DNA of 50,104 nt from the NCBI GenBank assembly GCA_002419135.1, contig DIFM01000001.1, positions 1 through 50,104 on the forward strand. Direction: 5' to 3'. The notes beneath the pieces were generated by a model. The model worked only from the letters and a program-made list of their open reading frames with translations. It searched no databases and was not told the DNA's origin. This DNA comes from Dehalococcoidia bacterium UBA5748. GTDB taxonomy: Bacteria > Chloroflexota > Dehalococcoidia > Dehalococcoidales > UBA5627. The translations under genes and the position numbers were made by a program. This document shows positions 31,370 to 40,955 of this stretch, piece after piece (positions within the stretch are counted from its first letter, which is position 1; each line of letters begins with the position of its first letter).

Positions 31370-33191
31370 TGTTTGCTCCGATTAGACCGGGTTTATCCGG
31401 ATAAATTGCTTTAACAGGGCAAATCTGCTCGCAAAGACGACAGTTATCACCGGCACACAAAGAACCGTCAATGACAATTTTATCCCCGGCCTTTCGAATA
31501 GCCGAACAGCCGATAGACAGGCACAAACCGCAGGAGGTGCATTTATTTATGTCAACTTTGCCGGGATTAATCCCACGCCTGACCGATACGGCACAGGGAC
31601 CTCTGGATATGATAACCGATAAACCGTCACATTCAAGCGACGCTTTCAAAGTTGTTTTAATAGCCTTTACGTCCCAGGCGTTAACCACCTGTAAATTGGT
31701 TACACCGCAAGCCTTAACCATTTCCTCAAGATTGACGGCATAGGTGTCTTCTCCCTGTGCCGTTTTCCCCGTACCGGGGTGTTCCTGATGACCGGTCATA
31801 GCTGTCGTGCGGTTATCAAGAATAACAAGCGTAAACTTGGCTTTATTGTAAACAGCATCAATCAAGCCGGTAATTCCCGAATGGAGAAAAGTGGAATCAC
31901 CGATAATGGCTACCAGTTTTTCACTCGCGCCGGCTTTCTGCATACCGATAGCATTTCCGATACTTGCACCCATACAACCGCAACTATCCATAGCATTAAG
32001 AGGAGAAAGAGCTCCAAGTGTATAGCAACCGATGTCACCGCTGATTATAAGTTTCGGTTCACGCTGTTTCTTACCCGGAATTGTGCTGCGTTGAGCGATA
32101 TTACTAAGTGTATAAAACAGGCCACTGTGAGGGCATCCCGAACATAACAGCGGGAATCTACCCGGCAATGCCGACTTTTTATAGTCTGCTTTAGTGCCGG
32201 GATATTCGGATAATATCCCCATAGCACATCCCGCTTTTTCGATTACATCGGTTGTCAGCTCCCCGATTATAGGAACAAATTCCTTTCCTGTTACTACAAT
32301 CCCCAGAGATTTAACATATTCTTCTATGAATGGGTCGAGTTCTTCGATAACAATCAGCTTTTTAACCCGCGATGAAAACTCTTTGATTAACTCTTGCGGC
32401 ATCGGGTAGGAAAAACCCAGTTTAAGTATAGAGGCTTCCGGAAATACTTCTTTTACATATTGATATGACATCCCTGAGGTAATAATACCGAGTTCGGGGC
32501 TGCCTTTAATTACAAAATTAAAGACGCACGTTTCGCTGAAACTTGCCAGTTTTTCAACTCTTACTTCCACCAGGGGACGTCTGGCCCGTGCATTGGCAGG
32601 CAGCATAACATATTTGCGGAAATTGTGTTTGAAAACCTTATCTTCAACTTGTCTGCGGCTGTTATTACCGGTTTCCACAATCGTTTTAGAATGTGAAATC
32701 CGTGTGGTCGTACGCAACAACACCGGTGTATCGAACTGCTCGCTTATATCGAAGGCAGCCATCACCATATCGTAGGCTTCCTGACTGTCCGACGGTTCCA
32801 GCATAGGTATTTTCGCCAGTTTGGCAAAATGACGATTATCCTGTTCATTCTGAGAGCTCATCGCTCCCGGGTCATCGGCTGATATGATAACAAGACCACC
32901 GTTGATACCGGTAATGGCAACCGCCATAAAAGGGTCGGCGGCAACATTCAAACCGACATGCTTCATCGATACCAGAGTGCGCGCACCGCCGTATGAAGCG
33001 CCTACACCCACTTCCATAGCCACCTTTTCGTTGGTGGACCATTCGGCATATATATCTTTATACTCAGCCAGATTTTCCAGTATCTCGGTACTCGGGGTAC
33101 CCGGATAGGCAGCGGCAACCTTTACTCCGGCGTGATAAGCGCCGAGCGCAATAGCTTCATTTCCCGAAAGTAGTTTTTTATTTGTGCTCAT
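31362..33191 (-). CDS. iorA: Indolepyruvate ferredoxin oxidoreductase alpha subunit
   Basis: The 609-residue protein has the POR_N start LLSGNEAIALGAYHAGVKVAAAYPGTPSTEIL, the thiamine-diphosphate site ISGDIGCYTLGALSPLNAMDSCGCMGASIGNAIGM and a C-terminal dicluster ferredoxin domain (CTSCGLCLSIGCSA and CRLCEQICPVKA). It works in the cytoplasm with IorB. A -10 box TATAAT (33208-33203) lies only 11 bases before the ATG and there is no ribosome site, so the message is probably leaderless. Confidence 0.96.
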   Translation of the reverse strand: MSTNKKLLSGNEAIALGAYHAGVKVAAAYPGTPSTEILENLAEYKDIYAEWSTNEKVAMEVGVGASYGGARTLVSMKHVGLNVAADPFMAVAITGINGGLVIISADDPGAMSSQNEQDNRHFAKLAKIPMLEPSDSQEAYDMVMAAFDISEQFDTPVLLRTTTRISHSKTIVETGNNSRRQVEDKVFKHNFRKYVMLPANARARRPLVEVRVEKLASFSETCVFNFVIKGSPELGIITSGMSYQYVKEVFPEASILKLGFSYPMPQELIKEFSSRVKKLIVIEELDPFIEEYVKSLGIVVTGKEFVPIIGELTTDVIEKAGCAMGILSEYPGTKADYKKSALPGRFPLLCSGCPHSGLFYTLSNIAQRSTIPGKKQREPKLIISGDIGCYTLGALSPLNAMDSCGCMGASIGNAIGMQKAGASEKLVAIIGDSTFLHSGITGLIDAVYNKAKFTLVILDNRTTAMTGHQEHPGTGKTAQGEDTYAVNLEEMVKACGVTNLQVVNAWDVKAIKTTLKASLECDGLSVIISRGPCAVSVRRGINPGKVDINKCTSCGLCLSIGCSAIRKAGDKIVIDGSLCAGDNCRLCEQICPVKAIYPDKPGLIGANSE

Positions 33192-33288
33192 TTTAGTATT
33201 GTATTATAGCATAAACCGCTCTTAAAAAATGAAATCCAACCGGTGCAAGTGTATATAAGACACAATTATGTATATTATTATGCCCGGT

Positions 33289-33317
33289 TTTACTGCAGGG
33301 TAAGTATCATATATAAT
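33289..33317 (+). promoter_or_regulatory. Sigma-70 promoter for the MMPL exporter gene
   Basis: TTTACT (33289-33294), a 17-base spacer and TATAAT (33312-33317) predict a start near 33324. The leader of about 65 bases contains a hairpin GTTTTCA/TTGAAAAC (33327-33345). Confidence 0.55.
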
Positions 33318-33387
33318 TTATCGAGGTTTTCAGCGGTTTGAAAACAGCAAATAACTCTCTTTTAACGAACAATATTAACTATTTATT

Positions 33388-35982
33388 ATGAGCAGATACG
33401 CAAGTTACGGCAGAACTGTTTATCACTGGCTGGGAGATTTCCTTAAAACCCATCCGCAGGGTTTTTTGATATCCATTTTAGTCATTACTTTGCTATTTCT
33501 TTTTCCTCTCTTCCTGATGCAACCGACCGAAACAGCTAGCGATAACCCGACCGACAATAATACCGTTATCTGGTATGAAGAAGTAAAAGAAACCTTTCCC
33601 AGTGATATATATTCGCTCATCTTCATTTTTGAAGCTGAAAACGGTGATATGCTGACACAGGAAAGCCTCTATGCTCTTCTGCAGGCAGAAGAAGACTTAA
33701 GAAACAGCGCAATGTCTCCCATGCTTTATGAGTCAGTTGACAGCAATACAGGAACAGTAAGCAAAGGTATTTATTCACTGGCAGATGTTGTAAACGAACT
33801 GCTTATTATGCAAAGCGCAAACGCAGTTGACCTCTCCAACGCAACCGATTTGCAGGTAAAAGAGGCAGTATTTTATATTCTATCCAACCCGGATAGCGCC
33901 GGTTTCCAGCAGACATTCTCTGTAAAATCATCGTATCAAGATACAGACCAAGGCATCCGTTTATGGGAATCTCCGGCTCTAACTATTATAGTTTCCACGG
34001 CTAGAGAAAACATCATCAACGATTATCCTTCTATTACGGGAGAGGACTACTCCGGAAAAATCGTTTTAGAACATTTCGGCAGAGACGTGCTTGAATTATT
34101 CCGCAGCCAGCAGGATGTGTTGCAGGTTTGGGGAATAAATATCGATATGCAACTGGAAATCAAAGACCAGGGCAGTATCAATATTCCCATGCTTATAGCA
34201 GCCATCATCATCATAATGCTGATTGTCGCCGTTTTTTTCCGTTCTTTTATAATAACGCTTATCTGCGGCGGCGGACTTATAATGGTTCTGATATGGCTGA
34301 TGGGGTTTTCCAACCTTATTGGGATTAAGAACTCTACTATTGTAGATTTGGTAGTCCCGATCGTGGTTCTGGTACTGGGCATCGACTATGCCATACACTC
34401 TATCTATCGATACAGAGAGGAAAGAAGAAAGGGTTACCCTCCCGAACAGGCGCTGGGTAACTCGACGCGCAGGGTGGGAAACGCCCTGGTGACGGCAATG
34501 CTTACCACAATTGTTGCCTTTATAGCCAATGCCATATCCAATATCGAATCTATCGTTGATTTTGCTGTTGCCTCATCTTTTGCCATATTTGCCACCTACG
34601 TTATTCTGGGATTATTTGCTCCCACTCTGGTAATGTGGGCAGACCTTAAAAAAGAGGAAAAGAACAACGTATTTTATTTAAAAAGCGGTGCAGCAAAACG
34701 GGGTCTATTGCTCGGCAGATTGGTAACATTTTTCACCGAGAAACACAGGGCTGTTCTTTTTATAGCTTCAATACTGACAATCGCCGGCATTGTCGGCTGG
34801 GCTAATCTGGAAACAAAGCTGGAAGCTAAAGATGCGCTTTCTCCCGACTGTGACTTCGTAATCGGGCTTGACAAAGTTACCGAGCACATCGGCACCCAAG
34901 CCGGTGAAGTGGCAATTTTCTATATCAGAGGGGATTTTACCGAATATAAATCGCTGCAAGCGATGAAAAATCTGATTGCGGAACTCGATGACAACAAGTA
35001 CGTAGCCCGCTTTTCCGATAACGGCTCTTTAAATGTAAGTACACCTCTTCTATCATTCCTCGATACAGTGATAAAAAGTGACTATATGAAGCAATCGATT
35101 GGAACCGAGTTCGGTATAGTTATAACCGATGAAGATAACAACGGCACACCCGACACACCTGAGCAACTGAGCGCGGTTTACAGTTACATAATAGAAAACG
35201 GTATATCAGCTTCTGAGAATATAGTGATTTATACACCCGAAGATATTAAAGAAACATTTGTTTACGATAGTTCCGAAAATGAGTACGCAACAATAATCAG
35301 TATCGGCGTTCCGGGAACGGTCGAACAGGCGGTTGTCAAAGAATCTGCCTCAGAATTTTATCTGGACCTCGACACAGCGATGAAAGATGTAGAAAGCATT
35401 TCATTTTACGGCTTAACAGGAGATGCTTACGTTCGTGATGCCCAGTTCAGCGCCATAACGAACTCGATGAGTAATTCCTTCATGATTGCTATAGGCGCCT
35501 GTATAGTGCTTTTATTGGTTATTTTTCGCTCGCTGCGCTATTCACTCATTACCCTGATACCGGTAGTACTGGTGGTCTGCTGGCTATATGGTTTAATGTA
35601 TATTTTGGGATATGAAATCAATTTAATGACCGCTACTATCGCCTCGATTTCGGTCGGCGTCGGAATTGATTACTGCATTCACTTTACGGAACGCTTCCGC
35701 CAGGAATTTTTAAGATTACCGGATAAAAAGAAGGCCTTGTTAAATACCGCGGGTAATACAGGAATAGCGCTACTAGGTTCAGGTTTGTCTACTGCAATGG
35801 GCTTTGCCGTACTTGCTTTTGCCCCCATGCCGATGTTTTCAACATTCGGCATACTTACGGCGCTTATGATTACAATGTCATTTTTGGTAGCTGTTATTAT
35901 TCTTCCCTGTCTTTTGTATATTTTTTCGCCGCAGGAAAAGAAAACGGAGGATAAATCACTGATATCGGATAAAAATGCGTAA
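33388..35982 (+). CDS. RND/MMPL family exporter (HAE3 type)
   Basis: The 864-residue protein has the duplicated architecture of HAE3/HpnN exporters: one N-terminal helix (ISILVITLLFLFPLFL), an extracytoplasmic domain, a block of five or six helices (IPMLIAAIIIIMLIVAVFF onward) with VVPIVVLVLGIDYAIHSIYRYREE, then a second helix, domain and helix block with SVGVGIDYCIHFTERFR. The GIDYAIH/GIDYCIH repeats carry the proton-relay Asp. It probably moves a lipid or hydrophobic molecule. No adaptor or outer-membrane partner is nearby. No clear ribosome site. It converges with the small gene at 35988, 5 bases apart. Confidence 0.92.
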   Translation: MSRYASYGRTVYHWLGDFLKTHPQGFLISILVITLLFLFPLFLMQPTETASDNPTDNNTVIWYEEVKETFPSDIYSLIFIFEAENGDMLTQESLYALLQAEEDLRNSAMSPMLYESVDSNTGTVSKGIYSLADVVNELLIMQSANAVDLSNATDLQVKEAVFYILSNPDSAGFQQTFSVKSSYQDTDQGIRLWESPALTIIVSTARENIINDYPSITGEDYSGKIVLEHFGRDVLELFRSQQDVLQVWGINIDMQLEIKDQGSINIPMLIAAIIIIMLIVAVFFRSFIITLICGGGLIMVLIWLMGFSNLIGIKNSTIVDLVVPIVVLVLGIDYAIHSIYRYREERRKGYPPEQALGNSTRRVGNALVTAMLTTIVAFIANAISNIESIVDFAVASSFAIFATYVILGLFAPTLVMWADLKKEEKNNVFYLKSGAAKRGLLLGRLVTFFTEKHRAVLFIASILTIAGIVGWANLETKLEAKDALSPDCDFVIGLDKVTEHIGTQAGEVAIFYIRGDFTEYKSLQAMKNLIAELDDNKYVARFSDNGSLNVSTPLLSFLDTVIKSDYMKQSIGTEFGIVITDEDNNGTPDTPEQLSAVYSYIIENGISASENIVIYTPEDIKETFVYDSSENEYATIISIGVPGTVEQAVVKESASEFYLDLDTAMKDVESISFYGLTGDAYVRDAQFSAITNSMSNSFMIAIGACIVLLLVIFRSLRYSLITLIPVVLVVCWLYGLMYILGYEINLMTATIASISVGVGIDYCIHFTERFRQEFLRLPDKKKALLNTAGNTGIALLGSGLSTAMGFAVLAFAPMPMFSTFGILTALMITMSFLVAVIILPCLLYIFSPQEKKTEDKSLISDKNA

Positions 35983-35987
35983 CTTGT

Positions 35988-36230
35988 TCAGTCTACTAAG
36001 GCTCTTATTTCATCCTCGTAAACCACAACTTCCTTATCTTCATCCTTCATTTTTACGGTATAAATGAAAATCTGCTCTTTATTGCCGTTGGGTAAATCCA
36101 GCCAATAGTAATCCCGGATTACCCCGGTTCTGCCGGCAAACGGCTCCAGCTTGGAATCGCGGGCTGACACAGATTGATTCCCTGCCGGTACAATTATAAC
36201 CTTCTGTCCCCGCCTATAATTGGAGGCCAT
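35988..36230 (-). CDS. Small SH3/KOW-like hypothetical protein
   Basis: The 80-residue protein (from the ATG at 36230; a GTG two codons upstream is too close to the GAGG site) has NYRRGQKVIIVPAGNQSVS, then EPFAGRTGVIRDYYWLDL and IFIYTVKMKDEDKEVVVYEDEIRAL. This is the pattern of SH3-like barrel proteins with a KOW-type GRxGVIxDYY turn. Function unknown. It has a strong promoter of its own at 36263-36291. Confidence 0.7.
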   Translation of the reverse strand: MASNYRRGQKVIIVPAGNQSVSARDSKLEPFAGRTGVIRDYYWLDLPNGNKEQIFIYTVKMKDEDKEVVVYEDEIRALVD

Positions 36231-36262
36231 ATCCACACCTCAAAAGAGACGATACCTTTAGC

Positions 36263-36291
36263 ATAATAATAGCAGTAAGACCCGTTGTCAA
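36263..36291 (-). promoter_or_regulatory. Strong sigma-70 promoter for the small SH3-like gene
   Basis: On the minus strand: TTGACA (36291-36286), 17-base spacer, TATTAT (36268-36263), with the ATG at 36230, giving a leader of about 25 bases. Confidence 0.75.
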
Positions 36292-36418
36292 TACCCGAGT
36301 CGTAAAAATTTATCTATTCTGTCTGATATTTATACCTTAAATCCGATTAGCGGACTGTGTTACTCAATAATTTCCATATCTAATTGCGATAAAACTTACA
36401 AATAATTATATTTTTCGA

Positions 36419-36448
36419 TTGACAAATTACTACGACAGGTGTTAATAT
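36419..36448 (+). promoter_or_regulatory. Sigma-70 promoter of the KaiC-like/ATP-grasp operon
   Basis: TTGACA (36419-36424), 18-base spacer and TAATAT (36443-36448). The start would fall near 36455, next to the operator at 36459-36479. Confidence 0.65.
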
Positions 36449-36458
36449 TCATTTATAC

Positions 36459-36479
36459 GGTAAATGGTTACCGTATTCC
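36459..36479 (+). promoter_or_regulatory. Candidate NrpR-type operator, copy 1
   Basis: The site reads GGTAAATGGT, central T, ACCGTATTCC. Sixteen of 21 positions match the site at 40970-40990. A shifted, perfect palindrome TACGGTAA-ATGG-TTACCGTA (36456-36475) overlaps it. It lies at the predicted start of transcription, 28 bases upstream of the gene at 36508. Confidence 0.6.
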
Positions 36480-36507
36480 TGATAGTTTATGAGAGGGCAG
36501 GAAATCA

Positions 36508-39162
36508 ATGAAAACTCAGGAGGTTTTAACCGACATATATCGCAGCGGGTTACCCCAGCTTGATTACCTTTTGCAGGGGTTGCTTCCCGGCGACAACGTA
36601 GTATTACAGGTTGACCACCTTGGTGACTATCCTTATTTTGCAGGAGCATTTATTGAACAGTCTATCAAAGACGGTCACAAATGTGTTTATCTGAGTTTTG
36701 CGGCGCATTCACCTATTTTAAAACCGGTTAAGGGTTTGGAAATAATCAGAATTGACCCTTCCCCAGGTTTCGATTACTTTTCCGCAGAGGTGCATCGCAT
36801 AATAAAAGAACATGGCAGAAAATGTTGTTATGTCTTTGACAGCCTCTCGGATTTGGTTGATGAATGGGCCACCGACGAGTTGTTGGCTAATTTTTTCCAG
36901 GTAACCTGCCCCTATCTTTTTCAAATCGATGCCATTGCCTATTTTGCGCTTCGCCGCGGACAGCACGGCAACAGCGCTATATCACGCATACGTGAAACCA
37001 CACAGATATTAATCGATATTTTTTGTGTTGAAAAAAATACATATATACAACCTTTAAAAGTTTCAGGGCGCTACTCCGGACAGATGTTCCTGCCTCACCT
37101 TATTACGGCTGATATCTGGGTACCGGTTACCCGCAGCGGAGACGCTGCCAGATTACTATCTTCTGCCGTCAAACAACCATTAAGTATCAGGAATGAATCG
37201 ATAGCCCCCTGGGATTCGGTTTACCGCAAATTATTGGAACACTATGAAACGGGAAACATTTCTGAGGGAGACCAGATAAGTGATTTAAAAGAAGCTTTAT
37301 CCCGTATGCTTATCGGCAACCATAAAAAACTTGTTGAATTATCAAACCGATACTTAACGCTTGCAAATCTGCTTCAAATACGTCAGAGGGTTATCGGTTC
37401 CGGCCGCATCGGAGGAAAATCGGCAGGTATGTTGCTTGCCAGAGGAGTTCTTAATTCAACAAAGGGAAATTTCGATTACTCAAATATTTTGGAAGAGCAC
37501 GATTCATTTTATATTGGCTCGGATGTTTTTTTTACCTTTCTGGTTAATAATGACCTCTTTTTGGACCGCCTCGAACTCAATAAAAAAGGCAGTCTCTCCT
37601 GGGATGAGTTTAATAAACTTGAGCAAAGATTCCTTGAAGGTAGTTTTAAGGATGAAATACTCGAGCAGTTGCGGGATATGATTGATTACTACGGGCAGGC
37701 ACCTATAATAGTACGCTCTTCAAGCCTGCTGGAAGATGGTTTTACAGATGCATTTGCCGGTAAATACCGCAGCGAATTCTGCGCCAATCAGGGAAGCCCC
37801 GAATCACGGCTTAACGAACTGTTAAAAGCCATCAAGCTGGTTTATGCCAGTGCCCTGAACCCGGATGCCCTGGCTTACCGTAAAAAACGCGGCTTCTCGG
37901 AAGGTGACGAACAGATGGCAATTCTGGTGCAAAGAGTATCCGGTATTCCCTACCGGCAGTATTTCCTCCCTGCCCTTGCGGGTGTAGCTTTTTCCAGAAA
38001 CCTGTTTGCATGGACCGGCCGCATCGACTCTCAAAAAGGAATGCTACGCCTGGTATTCGGTATGGGAACACGCGCCGTCAACCGTGTCAGCGGGGATTAT
38101 CCCAGAATGATAGCCGTCAGCCATCCGACGCTTCGCCCGGAAACCGCAACCGAAATATCGAAGTATTCACAGCGTATGGTAGACGTCATAGATATTTCTG
38201 ATAACGATTTTAAAACCATTACTTTTGACAAAATCAGCACCGATTTCGATTTCCCATCCATCGACCTTTTTGTATCAGATGTGTCGGATGGCTTTGTAAA
38301 AGACTGGTTAGTGAAACCCGCAAGAGATATGAAAAACATCCTGGTTTTAACTTTCAACAATTTAATCAATCAGACCGATATGGTTGAAATAATGGGTGAT
38401 ATTTTGAATAGGTTGGAAAAGGCATGGGAACAACCGGTAGATATCGAATTCACAGCTTATGTCGATAGTGACAAAAATGTAAAAATCAATCTGCTGCAGT
38501 GCCGCTCATTACACGTACCCAGCCTCGGCGGTGTTTGTGTCAGCATCCCGAAAATAATGCCGAAAGAACAGGTGCTTTTCCGTTCCGACCGTGCAATCAA
38601 CGCCGGTATGGTGGATAACATTGGGTATATTGTTTATATAGACCCCAAAATCTATGCCGAAATACCCGATATAGAAACTAAAAAGACAATCGGCAGAGTA
38701 ATAGGCAAACTGAATAAAATACTTGCAGGCAGAGAAAATAAAGTAATGCTGATAGGGCCCGGGCGCTGGGGCAGTACCAATATAGAACTCGGTGTAAATG
38801 TAGGCTACGCCGATATAGACAACACCTCTGTTTTAGTCGAAGTAGCACGTGAAAAAGCCGGGCAAAGACCGGAAGTATCGTATGGTACTCACTTCTTTCA
38901 GGACCTGATAGAATCGAACATTTTATATCTACCGGTTTATCCGGACGACGAAAAATCCGATTTTAATTCTGACTTTTTCCGCAGTTCAGAAAATGTTCTT
39001 CTTAAACTATTGCCGGATATGGCAAAATTCGAAAAATATATTAAAGCCATCGATGTCCCGCTATCAGCAAACGGAGCATTAGCCAAAGTTATCGCTGACC
39101 CGCAAAATCGTAATGCCATATGTGTAATCGATAGAAGCGGGTTATCGAATATAAATAAATAA
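36508..39162 (+). CDS. Fusion of degenerate KaiC-like domain, PPDK-type ATP-grasp domain and unknown C-terminal domain
   Basis: The 884-residue protein has three regions. Residues 12-210 look like a KaiC/RadA-type RecA fold: RSGLPQLDYLLQGLLPGDNVVL opens it and CCYVFDSLSDLVDEW (106-120) is like a Walker B strand, but the P-loop position reads DHLGDYPYFA (36-45), without GKT. Residues 297-668 are a pyruvate-phosphate-dikinase N-terminal ATP-grasp: GGKSAGMLLARGVL (302-315), PIIVRSSSLLEDGFTDAFAGKY (399-420), VDIEFTAY and LLQCRSLH (662-669). The swivelling His domain and TIM barrel of PEP synthase are absent. Residues 690-884, with MLIGPGRWGSTNIELGV (747-763), are a domain I cannot name. It precedes a GltS-type gene by 14 bases and shares its operon. 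Confidence 0.85.
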   Translation: MKTQEVLTDIYRSGLPQLDYLLQGLLPGDNVVLQVDHLGDYPYFAGAFIEQSIKDGHKCVYLSFAAHSPILKPVKGLEIIRIDPSPGFDYFSAEVHRIIKEHGRKCCYVFDSLSDLVDEWATDELLANFFQVTCPYLFQIDAIAYFALRRGQHGNSAISRIRETTQILIDIFCVEKNTYIQPLKVSGRYSGQMFLPHLITADIWVPVTRSGDAARLLSSAVKQPLSIRNESIAPWDSVYRKLLEHYETGNISEGDQISDLKEALSRMLIGNHKKLVELSNRYLTLANLLQIRQRVIGSGRIGGKSAGMLLARGVLNSTKGNFDYSNILEEHDSFYIGSDVFFTFLVNNDLFLDRLELNKKGSLSWDEFNKLEQRFLEGSFKDEILEQLRDMIDYYGQAPIIVRSSSLLEDGFTDAFAGKYRSEFCANQGSPESRLNELLKAIKLVYASALNPDALAYRKKRGFSEGDEQMAILVQRVSGIPYRQYFLPALAGVAFSRNLFAWTGRIDSQKGMLRLVFGMGTRAVNRVSGDYPRMIAVSHPTLRPETATEISKYSQRMVDVIDISDNDFKTITFDKISTDFDFPSIDLFVSDVSDGFVKDWLVKPARDMKNILVLTFNNLINQTDMVEIMGDILNRLEKAWEQPVDIEFTAYVDSDKNVKINLLQCRSLHVPSLGGVCVSIPKIMPKEQVLFRSDRAINAGMVDNIGYIVYIDPKIYAEIPDIETKKTIGRVIGKLNKILAGRENKVMLIGPGRWGSTNIELGVNVGYADIDNTSVLVEVAREKAGQRPEVSYGTHFFQDLIESNILYLPVYPDDEKSDFNSDFFRSSENVLLKLLPDMAKFEKYIKAIDVPLSANGALAKVIADPQNRNAICVIDRSGLSNINK

Positions 39163-39176
39163 TTGAGAGGGAGATT

Positions 39177-40853
39177 ATGAATCTACAACAACCAAATGCA
39201 AATGACGCCACAAAAAGCGTCAACCGTTCCAAGAGCGTAGTCCCGTCAAGCGGGCTCTGCACAAGATGCGTCGACGGGTGTACCGGCAACTGCGAGGTAT
39301 TTAAAGCAACTTTTCGCAGTCGGGAATTGATATATCCCGGTCCCTTCGGTGACATCACAGCGGGAGGAGACAAGAATTATCCGGTCGATTACTCCCATTT
39401 TAACATCCAGGGTTATGCATTCGGAGCGAAGGGATTACCGGATAATGTTATCGCGGATTCCGATTCCGCCGTCTTTCCGGCGGTAAATACCGAAACCGAA
39501 TACGGATGGGATAAAAAAGTAAAAATGCGCGTTCCGGTTTTTACCGGCGCCCTCGGCTCTACCGAAATTGCGCGTAAAAACTGGGAACATTTTGCAGTCG
39601 GAGCAGCTATTAGCGGCATAACAATAGTCTGCGGCGAAAATGTTTGCGGCATCGACCCGCAACTGGAGCTGGACAGCAACCATAAAATAGTTTCCGCTCC
39701 CGATATTGACCGGCGCATAGAGATTTACAGGCGCTATCACAGCGGCTACGGGGAAATACTGGTGCAGATGAATGTCGAGGATACCAGGTTGGGTGTGGCA
39801 GAATATGTGAGCAAAAAACACGGGCTTGATACCATCGAACTAAAATGGGGCCAGGGCGCCAAATGCATCGGTGGTGAGATTAAGGTCAACAGCCTTGAAC
39901 GTGCTCTGGAACTGCAAAGACGCGGCTATATCGTAACCCCCGACCCCTCACACCCCATCAATCAAGCCAGTTTCCGTGACGGCTCCTTGAAAGAATTCGA
40001 ACGCCACAGCAGACTCGGTTTCATTGATGAAGAAAGCTTCTATGCAGAGGTTCAAAGATTGCGAGACCTCGGTTTCAAGCGTATAACATTAAAAACCGGG
40101 GCTTACGGACTGCAGGAACTGGCAATGGCAATTAAATGGAGCTCTAAAGCACAAATTGACCTGTTGACAATCGATGGATCCGGCGGCGGCACCGGTATGA
40201 GCCCATGGCGTATGATGGAGGAATGGGGAATGCCAAGCCTTTATCTGCATGCTGCCGCGGCTGACTTCTGTAAGCGTTTAATACAAAGGGGTGAAAGAGT
40301 ACCCGATATTGCCTTCGCCGGCGGATTTTCCAGCGAGGACGGCATATTCAAAGCGCTGGCGCTGGGCGCTCCTTTCACCAAAGCGGTATGTATGGGAAGA
40401 GCGTTAATGATACCGGGTATGGTAGGCAAGAACATCGACACTTGGATTAAAGAGAGCAAATTGCCCAACACCGTCAGCCAGTTCGGTACCACTCCGGAAG
40501 AGATTTTCGTTTGCTACGAAGAAGTGAAGGATGTTGTCGGCTCGGATGAAATTAAGAACATACCGTTAGGCGCCATCGGAATCTACAGTTACTGTGAAAA
40601 GCTGAGGGTAGGATTACAGCAGATTATGGCCGGCGCGCGCTGCTTTAACCTACCGTCAGTCAGCCGCAAAGAACTGATGTCGCTAACCAAGGAATGCGCC
40701 AAAGTAACCGGCATACCGTACCTGATGGATGCCTATCGTGAAGAAGCGATGGACATTCTCGAAGAACGTAATAATGGGCATGAAGAACTTGAATCGCTGG
40801 GCTCTTTATCGAATTACGCCGGGACTTCGAGAAGATTCAGAACTTACGAATAG
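39177..40853 (+). CDS. FMN-dependent GltS-domain glutamate synthase-like protein
   Basis: The 558-residue protein is a stand-alone FMN domain of glutamate synthase type: ELKWGQGAKCIGG (221-233), the FMN-phosphate region IDGSGGGTGMSPWRMM (332-347) and DIAFAGGFSSEDGIFKALALGA (377-398). The N-terminus has four Cys (28, 31, 35, 39; CTRCVDGCTGNC) that could hold an extra Fe-S cluster. The 3Fe-4S motif and amidotransferase domain of bacterial GltB are not present. It probably transfers reducing power to an imino intermediate, making glutamate or a related amine. GAGAGGGAG precedes the ATG and only 14 bases separate it from the preceding gene. Confidence 0.87.
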   Translation: MNLQQPNANDATKSVNRSKSVVPSSGLCTRCVDGCTGNCEVFKATFRSRELIYPGPFGDITAGGDKNYPVDYSHFNIQGYAFGAKGLPDNVIADSDSAVFPAVNTETEYGWDKKVKMRVPVFTGALGSTEIARKNWEHFAVGAAISGITIVCGENVCGIDPQLELDSNHKIVSAPDIDRRIEIYRRYHSGYGEILVQMNVEDTRLGVAEYVSKKHGLDTIELKWGQGAKCIGGEIKVNSLERALELQRRGYIVTPDPSHPINQASFRDGSLKEFERHSRLGFIDEESFYAEVQRLRDLGFKRITLKTGAYGLQELAMAIKWSSKAQIDLLTIDGSGGGTGMSPWRMMEEWGMPSLYLHAAAADFCKRLIQRGERVPDIAFAGGFSSEDGIFKALALGAPFTKAVCMGRALMIPGMVGKNIDTWIKESKLPNTVSQFGTTPEEIFVCYEEVKDVVGSDEIKNIPLGAIGIYSYCEKLRVGLQQIMAGARCFNLPSVSRKELMSLTKECAKVTGIPYLMDAYREEAMDILEERNNGHEELESLGSLSNYAGTSRRFRTYE

Positions 40854-40899
40854 TAGAATAACTTATTATAATAAATAATGCCTTGATTAAGCATTGCGA

Positions 40900-40955
40900 C
40901 CTGCTGTCAAATACTTTGCCGGACCATGCGAAACGTTTGACAGCAGGTTTTGTTT
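40900..40955 (+). terminator. Rho-independent terminator sharing its right arm with the nrpR promoter
   Basis: CCTGCTGTCAAA (40900-40911) pairs perfectly over 12 bases with TTTGACAGCAGG (40936-40947), followed by TTTTGTTTTA. It ends the GltS-type operon. The right arm contains the TTGACA of the next promoter. Confidence 0.88.

Noticed and set aside
36508..39162. Annotation as phosphoenolpyruvate synthase
   Set aside because: Only the ATP-grasp part matches; the phospho-His domain and the PEP-binding TIM barrel are absent, so PEP synthesis is not supported.
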